Assembly: GCF_041956535.1 (NCBI RefSeq)
Contig: NW_027192192.1
Location: 871,796 to 935,795, forward strand
Direction: 5' to 3'
Length of the DNA: 64,000 nucleotides
DNA from: Calcarisporiella thermophila CBS 279.70
Lineage: Eukaryota; Calcarisporiellomycota
A program made the position numbers and the translations under genes. This document shows positions 21,747-32,346 of the stretch, piece after piece (the first letter of the stretch is position 1; each line of letters opens with the position of its first letter). The notes beneath the pieces are model-generated. The model worked only from the letters and a program-made list of their open reading frames with translations. It was not told the origin of the DNA and ran no database searches.

Positions 21747-24351
21747 TCTTATTTTCTTTGCATTTTTGCTTCCCCCTTCCCTATTATTAATATGTCCCTC
21801 AAGAAAAACATATTTCTTATATTTTTTTTAATAACATTTTATATAACCCGCTTTCTCTATAGGATAGTCTAATAATAAGCATTTTTTTTTTTTATTTAGT
21901 TTCCCCCTTGCTTTTTATTCTGTCGACATATTTTTTATGCCTTTGAAAAAATATATATACAACTTTTTTATCTATTCTTTAATTCCTTTCACTCTGTGCC
22001 GATCTATCTTTTTGTGTGTAAGGAGGGGAAACAGATTCAGTATGCAAAAGCTGTTCCTTTATGTCTTTTATCTTTATTTATAATCAATATCCTTGGTAAT
22101 CCTCTCGAAGAGAACCTGAAGTGCGTCTTTGTGTCAAACATGGAGGATGGTCGACATGCTCACGTCATTTGCGCTCACTCCGCTGTCATGTCTGGCTTTA
22201 GGGCGGGAGCCCTGAGTTCAGCGACGCGGTGGAAGGCACACGCTCGTGTTCCCTTCGGCGGCCGAGCGAGAAGGTGGCTCTGGGTGATGCACGGGAGCGG
22301 CAGTTGCTAAAACTAGGTTCGGATCCATGCACCACCGCATTGGCTGGGCAACTTTAACCTAAGTTGCAGCTTGCTAAGCTGCAGAGTTTGTGCCGCCTTG
22401 TGCCCCTTTGCCAAATGGAGGGCTCGATGACACTCTCCAAGCGCTTGTTTATCAGGGCGCGGGCCCAAATGTCACGGCAAGCGGCTCTGAGCGGTGTCCG
22501 TGGCTACGCGGGGTTGCCTCGCCGAGACGCAGGGTGCGCGCTTGTGGTTTTGACGGAGAAGAGGAAAGCAAGGCTGTGGAGAAGAGCGAGGGCGCGCGTC
22601 GACGCGGCGTCTCGCCTCCTCTCGCCCCTCTTGCTCCAGCGGGCGCGGCATTCCGCGCTTTCACGCAAGCCGCCCCCTGCTCTAGCTCATCTCTGTGCTC
22701 CAAATGCTGAGCCGAGTTTGTTTTTGAAAAAACGTGCTAGCCGGCAAAGATGGGCAATTGCGGCAAGCTCTCCTGCAGTTTCAAACAGCGCCTGTGCCCC
22801 CCACGAGGGGCGAGCGGGCGGGGAGACTGCTATTTTTACTCATCGATGCCAATCATTCCAATAATTAATTTGCGGCCGGCTGGCTGCAAATTGAAGCGCA
22901 AGCTGGCGACTCGATCGAAGCCGCTCATATCGGACAGGGATGCGGCGGACTTTGCAGCCATCCCCGCCATAATGAGGGGAGTCTCAATGCGCTTGCAATC
23001 ACGGCATCCCCAGCCTCCCGCGCGCACGATGATTCAGACCCATACTACAGCTCAGCACTGCGATGCTGCGGCCTGAAACCTATCCTGCGCTTCGAGTTCA
23101 TCGGATAGGTGGAGGCGCGTGAGGGCAGGTATCCCCTATGTATGGATGCGCCTCGGAAGCCATGGGCATCCACATCCCCTCTTCTTCATCATTTCAGCCA
23201 CAACAAGAAGCTCAGAATAGGACCCTCATATCATCAATGTTTTTAATTTGTATTGCTCCAGACCACATGGCCTGGATGTGGGTGATCTTGTATTCATTTT
23301 CCAAGCGAGTGCTACAAACACTTGGATTGCGTTTTAAAACATGCGCAAATTTATCTCAAACTAAACGATCCAACGCCCCCCTGACTGCTTTCTCTAGGGG
23401 GCTCTACAGATAAGCTAGAACTTCGGCTGGCCGGTCTGAACTGGCGGGCCTCAGCACGGGAGCGGCCACTATCATCACATCTCCTGGATTTGGTTAAACT
23501 TGCCGCTGTAGTCTGGGCTATGAAGCTCGGGGACTTTCTCATTATAAATCACCATCGACCAAATAATTCTTAACACATGGTTTGAGATAGAATTCCAAGC
23601 AGACTGGGCGAACTTTAAAAAAAAAGCACCTTTACTTGCCCAGGCCGTGCTCTGGCTCCCTGCCGCCTAATCTGTTTTTATCAGAACTGTGATCCAGGTT
23701 CCCGAGGCTAAGAAACATACGACGAGTGGTAACTTTGCAGACGAATGAAAGATAGACAGGAGTACAAATGAACAGAAGTTCCAGCCTGGTAATTATAGGC
23801 TGTTTTCTTGCCAAACGCAGAAGCGATAGAGTATAGTGTGGTGGCAATGGTCTATCTCGTGTAGTCGGAGATTCCTCCGTTGCAACACAAGCAGGATCAT
23901 AGACTGGGATAAGCCCACATGCGTATGGCTTATTGGGGAGCCCTTGAACCTTTTGATAATATACTACAGATGTGAGTTGCGTGGAGTGGCCACCAAGTGA
24001 ATGAAACCACCTCGTCTCTGCAATATTGAAAGCGTTGCACTGTCGCCATACTCTCCCACTTCCTACTGGAGGGGCAGCGTGTGGTAAATAGAAGGGTTAG
24101 AGTAGTTGTAGTTAGGGGTGGTACTCAGTTATCATTATCCACCACCATTCCCCTTTATTGTATCGTAATCGTGAGGCGGCTTCTGCAAATAGAGTGTCTA
24201 TATTGTGTCGTTTCTATTTTGCTCAGTGACCAGGTAAATAAAAAAGCAGCAGGCATAAAATATAGGTTGGTACACATAAACCAAAAGGAAAGAGAGGAAA
24301 ATAAAACAAATTGTCTGACCAATAACCGAAAATACAAAGAGAATAGAAATT
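21747..24351. other. 2.6-kb gene-free gap with a GC-rich core
   Basis: Both ends are AT-rich, but about 22140-23120 is clearly GC-richer. Frames here (such as 22364-22864) translate to Arg/Ala/Ser-rich sequence with no family resemblance, no splice structure I could build and no codon bias like the neighbouring PH gene. An 8-bp inverted repeat (ACCTATCC at 23078, GGATAGGT at 23103) is present. An ncRNA or a degraded insertion is possible. Confidence 0.5.
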
Positions 24352-25091
24352 CTAGCCGCCTTCATGTCCCTTATCTCCATTCTTAATTCCCATACTGGCA
24401 TTGAGCACCTCATTCAGTAGTTTTCTGACCACCTCATACTCCTCGCGCAGATCCTTCACCTCGGACGATATCTGCTGAAACTGTTTCTGGGTTGCTCGAA
24501 GCATTTCGGAGAGCTCGGCAGACTGCGATTGTAGTACGTATATATTATCGTTGACAAGATTTCGGCGGTCCTTGTTAGCTTTCCGCGATCTACAAGTAGA
24601 GAAAATTAGGGATTAAAGGAAGATAAGCTGGGAGCTGGGATGGGGCCGTCGCGTTACCTAGCATTTTCTGCAAGTATGAGCCCCGCCGCCACGCTGAAGA
24701 GTATTGATTCCGAGATAAAATTCGCCCCCATCTCGACAGCCCTACAAAAGTCATCTCGGCAAGATTAAATTGGCACAAGTCAAACAATTATGCAGAGTGG
24801 CTCACTTATTCTCACTGAGCGGGCGAATATGCTCCTTCTTGTAACCCAAAAAGTTCATCTTTAATTTCATTTCAGTCCGGTGCATCGTCTAGTCCAGAGA
24901 TTAAACAGGGACATTGAGCTTCTATCAGGGGAGGGAGGGGGGGGAAATCCGTTGTTTATCCCAATTACCTGGGCAACACCGACGCAGAAATTCCGGAATC
25001 TCGGATGCTGCTTTGTCTGATTCTTGATGGAGCTGGCGATCGGCTTTGCAATGGTACGGACGGCTAATGAAAATAATTTAACAGTGGCCAT
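24352..25091 (-). CDS. OPA3: OPA3-like mitochondrial protein
   Basis: Four exons (25091-24969, 24888-24806, 24741-24658, 24589-24352) give 175 residues, the usual OPA3 length. The first 40 residues are diagnostic: MATVKLFSLAVRTIAKPI followed by SIKNQTKQHPRFRNFC. Across the splices follow MHRTEMKLKMNFLGYK, the hydrophobic helix ISESILFSVAAGLILAENAR, then a charged coiled coil (LQSQSAELSEMLRATQKQF). OPA3 sits in mitochondrial membranes with an N-terminal targeting segment; human mutations cause optic atrophy with 3-methylglutaconic aciduria, but its biochemical role is unsettled. Junction phases all agree. Reading on in intron 1 would give an unrelated Pro/Ser tail, so the short single-frame version is not real. 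Confidence 0.95.
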
Positions 25092-25923
25092 TGTTCGGCA
25101 ATGGTAATCAAAAGCAAGTATTAAATAAGGTGCGCGTTATAAATCAAATCGAATTGGCTCGCCGAGAAAATTTCAAACACTCAAATTCCGATTGCCGGAA
25201 CGGGATTCAAGCCAAGAGTCAACATTATTCTCCTTCTCCTCTCTCCTCCTCTTCCCTTCATCCTCTCCCTGACTTACCAGAGGAAATCCGGTATTTCAAT
25301 GAGAATATGTCTACACAATTGTATTTGAGTGAGTATTGGCTGATTCTATTGCACCTGACGCTTCGGCTATTGTTAGGATGGGGCTCTAAGCTGCAAAGTT
25401 TTTTCATCCTGTGAGTTGTATGAGAAGGATATCTGTTGGCCTTTGGTGCAAGGCAAAAAGGCGTGCTTTAGGATAATGTGAGAGGGAATGCAATGAAATG
25501 CTTGAAAATTATCGAGCCTATTTCATCTACACTGGAAAATACATCCGCGCCAAGATTACTAAGGCTTGGTTTCCTCCATACGAGGCTATTCTCTTCATGG
25601 ATCAAAATGTTTTCATTGTTCAGTTCCAATCTTTTTTCACCGGCGATTCTCAGTATTGTTTAAGTTTAAACCACCATGATCAACGGATAAATAGAGGAAT
25701 CCTTCTATGAGTATTGAAATTAAAAGAGTGTCTGCTCTTGATTTTACTATAGATCCATTAGCCTGGGTGATTTTCAATTTCCTATTAATCTGATTAGAAT
25801 CAGATTTATAAAATTCTAATTTTCTACCTCACGGAGAGTGAAAATATTATCGCCACCTTTTTTTTCCATCACGATCGCCTGGGACATTTTGCCTAAAAAG
25901 ACGAGAGAATTCAAGAGACGACC
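25092..25923. other. Divergent promoter of OPA3 and SAR1, with small unassigned open frames
   Basis: Contains an open stretch at about 25498-25663 (MLENYRAYFIYTGKYIRAK in one frame) and a possible tiny exon pair near 25308-25410, but no coherent spliced product emerges and no family is recognised. Most likely regulatory sequence. Confidence 0.45.
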
Positions 25924-26938
25924 ATGTTTATCGTAAATTGGTTTTGGGATGTGCTAGCGACTCTCGGTGAGTTACAGACATTGCTTGCCAGAAAAAAAAG
26001 GATTATTTAAATGTCCCCATATCCCCCTTATTGGTGGCCAAAACTAATACAAGAAATCCGCTCATCTGTCCCTTTTTCTAATGGTTAATTTTGCTATGCT
26101 TGTATTCATCTATTAGGATTGGTGAACAAGAACGCCAAGATCTTGTTTCTTGGGCTCGATAACGCAGGAAAAACCACTCTTTTACACATGTTAAAAAACG
26201 ATCGCCTTGCGGTGTTGCAACCCACCTTACATCCAAGTAATGGGGATTATATCTGAATTCTAGTTACTTTTATTCATCTTTCACTTATTTTTTTTATTCC
26301 CATGTGATTAGCTTCGGAGGAGCTCACTATCGGCAAGGTCCGTTTCAACACTTTTGATCTCGGTGGTCACGTTCAAGGTGAGATATCCTCGCATGGCCAA
26401 CTGCATTCTTATCCAAATACTCACCGCTTTCCCTAATTAGCACGCCGCATCTGGAAGGATTATTTCCCAGAGGTCTCGGCCGTAGTGTTCATGGTAGACG
26501 CAGCCGATCCATCGCGATTCCCAGAGAGTAAACTCGAGCTGGATGTGAGTACACGCAAGCGCCCATGACGTAGACCCTTTGGCTCATTTGGCTGAACTCC
26601 TTGTGTTGAAATAGAGTCTCCTTGCCGATGAATCTCTCAAAGACGTGCCTTTCCTTATTCTGGGCAACAAAATCGACGCCTCGGGTGCAGTGTCCGAGGA
26701 TTACCTGCGGGAGCAGCTAGGCTTGTTCCAGACGACGGGTAAGGGAAATGTGGGCCACCGTGGGATCCGACCGATTGAGGTGTTCATGGTTTCGGTGGTG
26801 ATGCGACAGGGATACCGAGAAGGTAAGTGATATCCGAGGAGGGGGAGAGAAGGGGGAGACACTTGAATGGCATTTTATTGATTCCGTTCCCCTTTCCATT
26901 TCGGTGTAGGTTTTCAATGGATTTCGCAATACATTTAA
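25924..26938 (+). CDS. SAR1: Small GTPase Sar1 (COPII coat initiator)
   Basis: ER GTPase that recruits Sec23/24 and Sec13/31 to form COPII vesicles. Six exons (25924-25966, 26117-26236, 26312-26377, 26441-26544, 26615-26822, 26910-26938) give 189 residues, as in other Sar1 proteins. Seen: the membrane-inserting N-terminal helix [12 protein letters not shown]-loop GLDNAGKTT (about residue 27), switch I threonine in QPTLHPTSEELTI, switch II DLGGH, guanine-specificity NKID (about 129), and the terminal GFQWISQYI. The Sar1-type DLGGH and absence of an N-terminal myristoylation glycine separate it from Arf. The final exon encodes only nine residues. Confidence 0.98.
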
Positions 26939-27309
26939 ACAAGAAGTTTTTCTGGAACTTTAAAAACATATAGTTCCTATGCTTATAAAGTAGTGCATTT
27001 GATAATTAAGCATAAAGGTGTTGAAATATACTATTATCATTATTATTTTTATCATCACGAGGATGGCGACTTATCGAAATATATGCTATTACTTCCACTA
27101 TGGCCGTGGGGGAGAGAGGGGGGATAATGGTGAGATAATTGAAAATTGGCCCAATAGCAGTTGGACAAGATTTCCATAGTCAAAGTGTAATAAAAGTTTG
27201 GTTTGGGCTCCTTCTGTTTTCGCAACGACCACTTGATTTCAATCAGGTTGCATTCCAAACGGGCGGATCTCAGACAATCACCAGAAAAAAAAAGCACGGC
27301 ATAGACGAG
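26939..27309. other. SAR1-GOT1 intergenic region
   Basis: About 370 AT-rich bases carrying the SAR1 3' region and GOT1 promoter. No gene is seen. Confidence 0.6.
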
Positions 27310-28047
27310 ATGGCGCCTTGGATGTCAGATATGCAAAGTAACTATATAATGATTGATCTCGCCTCCATCTCACCGCGATCCTAATCTTCTTCCTCCTCGC
27401 CTTTCCCCCGTCGGTCTCTTAAAGAAATCGGGGTAGGCTTAACAGCCTTTGGCCTCTTTTTCATGCTTATGGGCGTGGTTATGTTTTTCGATGGTGGTCT
27501 ACTGGCCATCGGCAATGTGAGCATTGTGACTCTCGCTTGCCGTTTCAGATGCAATTAACCGGTGTTTCTATATCCTAACCATCCCTTTCGTAGATCCTCT
27601 TCCTCGCGGGTATAACGCTTGTCATAGGGTTTCAAAAGACCTTCATCTTTTTCACGCGCCGCAACAAGATCCGGGGGACAATATGTTTCTTCGCAGGATT
27701 CCTGCTTGTTTTCATTAGATGGCCTATCATCGGAATCTTGGTGGAGGGCTTTGGGTTTTTGAATTTGTTTGGGTATGCACGACGCCTTGCATTCCAGCGG
27801 TTTAGGCAATGAAATACAGTGTGCTAATGAATGATGTTTAATTCACAGTGACTTCTTTCCGGTTATTATCAGTTTCTTGCGTCGACTGCCCATTATTGGC
27901 AATTTGCTTAATCTACCTGTCATTGCAAGGGTAAGTTTGCTAGATGTGTTTTTGGCCATGAAGTTGGCATGAGCCTCATCCCTTGCTTACTTTCTATGTT
28001 GTGTGTAGTTTGTTGATCGCATTGCTGGGACGAAGCTGCCAGTATAG
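27310..28047 (+). CDS. GOT1: Golgi transport protein Got1
   Basis: Small tetraspanning membrane protein of ER/Golgi vesicles, involved in COPII-dependent transport. Exons 27310-27337, 27425-27516, 27594-27772, 27849-27930 and 28009-28047 give 139 residues. Seen: KIGVGLTAFGLFFMLMGVVM, ILFLAGITLVIGFQKT, the cytosolic loop FFTRRNKIRGT, and LFGDFFPVIISFLRRLPIIG, all Got1 hallmarks. The first exon is only 28 nt (MAPWMSDMQ), and intron 1 ends in AAAG. It lies directly behind SAR1, which acts in the same pathway; no shared regulation can be shown from sequence. Confidence 0.95.
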
Positions 28048-28229
28048 ACAAAAGCATATTTTCTTTAAACTAACTTGTGTTTTGTAATACATTTTCGAGT
28101 AATCTTGATTTTTCTTTTCCCTATGGTTGAGCTGTTTACTTTTTCCTTTCGGTATGTATCAAAATAAAAATTGCGGAAACTAGGGCTTCTTTTTTTAAAG
28201 AAAAAATATGCACATCATGCTTTCTATTA

Positions 28230-30312
28230 TCACACTTCTTCTGGCATATCAATCTCAATAGGAAGATCGAGGTTGGGCATGATGTTGCCTGGAAGATAGC
28301 CTATTGGGCATGCAGCCCATGCTTGAGGGTCATATGGATAGACGTCGGAAACGGCGGATACATTCTTGGGGAGTGTTTCGGGTTCAACTTGAGGCACCAA
28401 TCTTGAATTCTATAGTAATGGGTGATATCAGGGTATTAGTTCCACTAAGGTTCTAAAGAAAGAAGAAGAGGGAGGTGAGGATGAGCAAAGGATGACTACC
28501 TCTGATAGCTCTTTGGATTGGCTTTCAAGTTGCATCTCCAATAACTTTATCTCTTGTTCAAAATCCTCTTCCGACAAGTTTACACTCTGAGCATTTTGCT
28601 TGGCATTCTAACGAAACATAAACAAGGCATCAATGTTTACAAGCATGAGTATAAATGTTCAGCGAACGAAAAGAAAATAATAGCGCCTTCTTACTTGGAA
28701 AATGGAGAGCATCTTATCAATGTATTGGAAAAATGGTGACAGTTCAGCACCTAGAGAAGGATCATACTCGACCATGCACTGCAAAATTACGCGTGTGCTA
28801 TTGTCCAAGATAAGTTTTAGAATCGTGGGAGGAAACTAATGGGATGAATTCCCAGCTTACTGTAGATTAGGTTGTCGTAGACATGCCTCGAGGATATCGT
28901 CTGGTCGAATGGAGGCATTGTTCTCGACGTAATATAATCGTAGCAAATATTTTAACCAGGCAGCTAGTGAGGTGGCCAATAGCAAGGTTATTACCGAGAT
29001 GGTCCATAAAAGAAAGTCGATTATTTACTCAGTGTAAACATATAACTAGAACTTGTCTGCTCTGCATTCTTTGCAACTTCTTGTGTGGCGGATGTAAAGA
29101 GGTTTTCTAACATCAGAAATAAAATTATTCAATTTCAAAAGTCCAGGAGCAAAGTAGAAGGCGTAAAAACATACCTTCTGCACTGCTAAGTTTTTCTAGG
29201 ATAACTTGTATCAATTCTTCCGTAAAGCTACTCCATGTCTCATCACATTTCTGTAGAAGCGGCTGCCAGAGCTCTAATAATTCAGGGGATATATCAAATT
29301 CAGGTGGGGAGGGTCGTTTTCTACAATAGAGTGGGATAGAGCTTGAGATTATTATAGTCTGATGCACAGGCCAACGTAGTACCTACTTTTTTGAGACAGG
29401 CACCAGATGGCCAATTTCTAATAGAACAGGTAATAATGCTTCTCTTAGTGAGTGCTCTCTAGCTGCGGAAATGATTTCGGATAGTGTCGAGGCAATCGGG
29501 TCCGGCTTTTCTTTCGCCACGCTAGACTTTGTCTTTGTCTTAGTCTCTACCCTTCTTTCTGCAGAAGGCGTTGGTGTCAAAGGTCAATACTCTGTTGGCA
29601 ATCAGAAAGGCATCATCCATACTCTACCCTTAATCTGCCCCTTTCTTATTTCCTTATATTTCTTCACTGCCTTTCTAACAGCTTCCTTTTCTCCCTCTTC
29701 GTTTTCATCCTCCATTTTCACATCCTCGACTCTACTCCGTTCCACCTCTGCCCAGTAATTGTCTTGTATCCAGAGTAGAGCTTTGTGAGTAGCATTTCGC
29801 AGTACCTCGAGGCTAGGCATATGTTCATGAGTTGCTGCGTGCCGCAGTTCTACGAACCAGTGGGGAAGTCGAAGGCGATCTGCTATGCTTGATATTGACT
29901 GGGCAAAGGCGCGCTTTTGGAGAGGATCGACGAGGCCGTTTACAAACCTATGGAGGTAATTCATTATGTGGTCATGCATGTTTGCCTATGCTCCAAAATT
30001 AACATCGGAAGCGGCTTACCTTACAAACGCCATTGAGTACATCAGACGTAGTTCTAGTGCTGAGCAGCCTCTCTCCCGATCCTTTAATTGCAATTCCACA
30101 AAAGTGGCAGTGCTGTCAACCGCATGGGGGACCTTGCCTCGGCTTGCCCACATCCGCACACGTTTTACCCCAAGCGCCCTCAAATGAGGATCGGAAGCAT
30201 ATAACCAGTCATACACTTGGAGATGCTCGTCGGCAGAAATCCATGGAACTATTCTCGGTATGCGCATTGCTAACGCTTGGGTAGTGCCCAGTATCTTGAA
30301 ATCTGAGGCCAT
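28230..30312 (-). CDS. LAS1: Pre-rRNA processing endonuclease Las1
   Basis: HEPN-family RNase that cleaves ITS2 together with the Grc3 kinase during 60S ribosome maturation in the nucleus. Nine exons (30312-30020, 29947-29628, 29558-29387, 29320-29175, 29106-29029, 28963-28861, 28797-28695, 28607-28500, 28409-28230) give 500 residues, close to yeast Las1. Seen: IPRIVPWISADEHLQVYDWL, RGKVPHAVDSTATFVELQL, and across splice 1 FVNGLVDPLQKRAFAQSI; the catalytic RxxxxH site is RHAATH in VELRHAATHEHMPSLEVL. The C-terminus contains WAACPIGYLPG, as in the family. The junction after exon 2 (5'SS GTAGAG) is the least certain; all others have matching phases. Confidence 0.94.
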
Positions 30313-30714
30313 AAGAATTCAATCGGGTAAACACAGTCACAAAACAGTCACAGAATCTTCATAGGAATACCAGTAAAAATGTCGAGACATAGGTGGGTTC
30401 AAATTTGTAGTTTGCAAGAGTTCAATAAAAATATCAGACAAAATAATGTTGATAGGATATCAATAGCCTGGCTTGGTCTTGTTAGCCATTCGAAATCTCA
30501 GTTTGCCTCTACGGTCTCTATAGAAAATTTGTTGAATCTACATTGATCGCCAAGTTTGCCGTGTTGGGTTGAAATTCTGTTAGGATGAAAAGTACAAGTT
30601 TATAGGAGGAGAAGGAGGAGGAGGAGAACATTTCGAAGGTGCAGGTAATAAAAAAGGGGGAGAGGGGGTGAGGAAAACAATATGAAGTGTGGTATTGTGA
30701 AATTGTAGTATGGA
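30313..30714. other. Spacer between SNF5-family gene and LAS1
   Basis: About 400 bases holding the 3' region of the Snf5/Sfh1 gene and the LAS1 promoter. A GGA-rich purine run lies at about 30603-30628. No gene is seen. Confidence 0.6.
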
Positions 30715-31862
30715 TTATGGGCGTCTTCGCGAAGACTTGTATCGAGTTGTGGTTTCGCGCCGCAACCGTCGGATACTTCGTTCGCGATCCATCATGATCT
30801 TTTCTAATTCTTCGGGCGTCAACATTTCTAGCTGTGGTTCCCAACTCTTCGCATCTTCCGGCGCCCTATAAACACCCCTCAATGGCTCCGCTCCACTTCC
30901 AAACTCGTCCCCCCACGCTGTATACTCCTCTGCTCGTTCTTTTTTGAACCGACATAGCTGTTCATGGATACTATGAGCAATGATGCTGACAAACTCCCCA
31001 CCCAAACCCAAATCTGCTGCGAGCTGGCGGCTGAAGGCCTCAGGGGTGAGATGCGGGTTGGTCACGTCCCACTCGAAGCGATCGCGTAAACTAAGTTTTC
31101 CGACTTGGAGATCCAGATTAATGATTACGCGAACGTCCTCTTCCGGGAGCTCCATATCAGCGACGGCCTCGTATTCTTCTACTTGGGATTTGATGGAGGT
31201 TGCGATTGGCTGGACGAATTGGTGAGTGGGAAGTTCAAGATCCTCACAGAGAAGCTCAGCAAAGTGTTCGGGAGTTATGATTTTTTCTATCGATAAATAT
31301 GAAATATGATTCTGGGAGGAGGAAATTGGGTTGCAAGAGAACTGAGATCTTACCATTCAGATTCCACGTAAAGGAATCCCTTAGCCGGAAATTATCGATG
31401 TCAAGATCCAGGCGTATAGGGATTAGCACTTCCTTCAACTCAGCTGCCTCTTTCATTACATTTTCCGGTCTATTTTCAAAGAAAGCCCAGATTTCCAATT
31501 TTCAATCCGATACCCTCCAACCAACACGATCTGAACACTTACGGGTAAATGTGCCGTGTTTGTCTGGTCACCTTTTTCATGACGGTCGCGGCTATTCCCG
31601 GTGTTCCCATTGCACCTGGGGTTCCTCTGCTCATCAACTCCTCCTCTCCAAAAAATTCGTCCAAATCGGAGTCTGGCTCTGCCATGCTGCCACGAACCTT
31701 GGTAGATCGAGCCATCTGCATGGGTAAGATAAGCGCAGTCTCGCCTATACGCAGCCGCGACGCGTAAGTAGAATAGATTCCATGGGTAGTAGGGGTGACA
31801 TTGTTAGGAACAACAAAGAATGAGCGAGAGCGCGGCGGCCATGATGTTGATGCTGTGTCCAT
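30715..31862 (-). CDS. SNF5/SMARCB1-family chromatin remodelling subunit (Sfh1/Snf5)
   Basis: Core subunit of SWI/SNF- or RSC-type remodellers. Exons 31862-31543, 31469-31354 and 31286-30715 give 335 residues. An N-terminal block has the Sfh1/Snf5-like TYASRLRIGETALI. Both SNF5 repeats are visible: repeat 1 LIPIRLDLDIDNFRLRDSF with ITPEHFAELLCEDLELP, and repeat 2 VIINLDLQVGKLSLRDRFEW with LTPEAFSRQLAADLGL. The C-terminus is a basic helix (MMDRERSIRRLRRE) without the GATA finger seen in some fungal Snf5-type proteins, and the N-terminus lacks the long Gln-rich region of yeast Snf5, so an Sfh1/SMARCB1-like protein is most likely. The start at 31862 is the first reasonable ATG; an upstream open frame exists but looks non-coding. 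Confidence 0.94.
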
Positions 31863-32346
31863 ATCGTGGATGAGCTTCCAATGATCCTCAATTGTCGATA
31901 GTGCCCTTTTTTTTGGGAGTCCATGACTTGATGACGTAGTTGAAATACGAAATAGCGTTGACGGAGCTGGAAAACTCAAATTGAACCAGAAATTCAATTT
32001 GAATTTTTTTTTGCGTGAGAAAAATGAGAGACTAATTATAAAGTGAATATGCATGTACTTTTTTTTACTTTTTTCAAATGGTAGAGGGCCGATGCCGCGT
32101 CCACCCGGTCTTCATGTGGGCGAATAGCTGCCCACACGAGAGAAAAAGTTTCTAATACGCAAAAAACAGTAAAGTGCTCGTGTTGGTCGCGTGACTGTTC
32201 TTCGCCTTTCCTTTTTATGGTGGCCGAAATCCTTTTTTTTCTTCCTTCTAGTTAACTCTCTGCGTCCGTTATTCAACTAGCTCTCCTTGTTTACACTATT
32301 TCTGTTTGACTTTTGTGGATAGGTGGAAAATAAGGAACCAACTCGA
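31863..32346. promoter_or_regulatory. Divergent promoter of the SNF5-family and phosphoribosyltransferase genes
   Basis: About 480 bases between two divergent starts; C/T-rich toward the plus-strand gene (about 32200-32320). No distinct motif is assigned. Confidence 0.5.

Noticed and set aside
22296-22335. tRNA-like T-loop (GGTTCGGATCC)
   Set aside because: The loop lacks the invariant A58, the flanking five-base arms do not pair, and no acceptor, D or anticodon arm could be placed.
22364-22864. Plus-strand 166-codon open frame in the GC-rich gap
   Set aside because: Arg/Ala/Ser/Leu-rich translation typical of random GC-rich DNA; no domain, no codon bias like neighbours, no exon partners.
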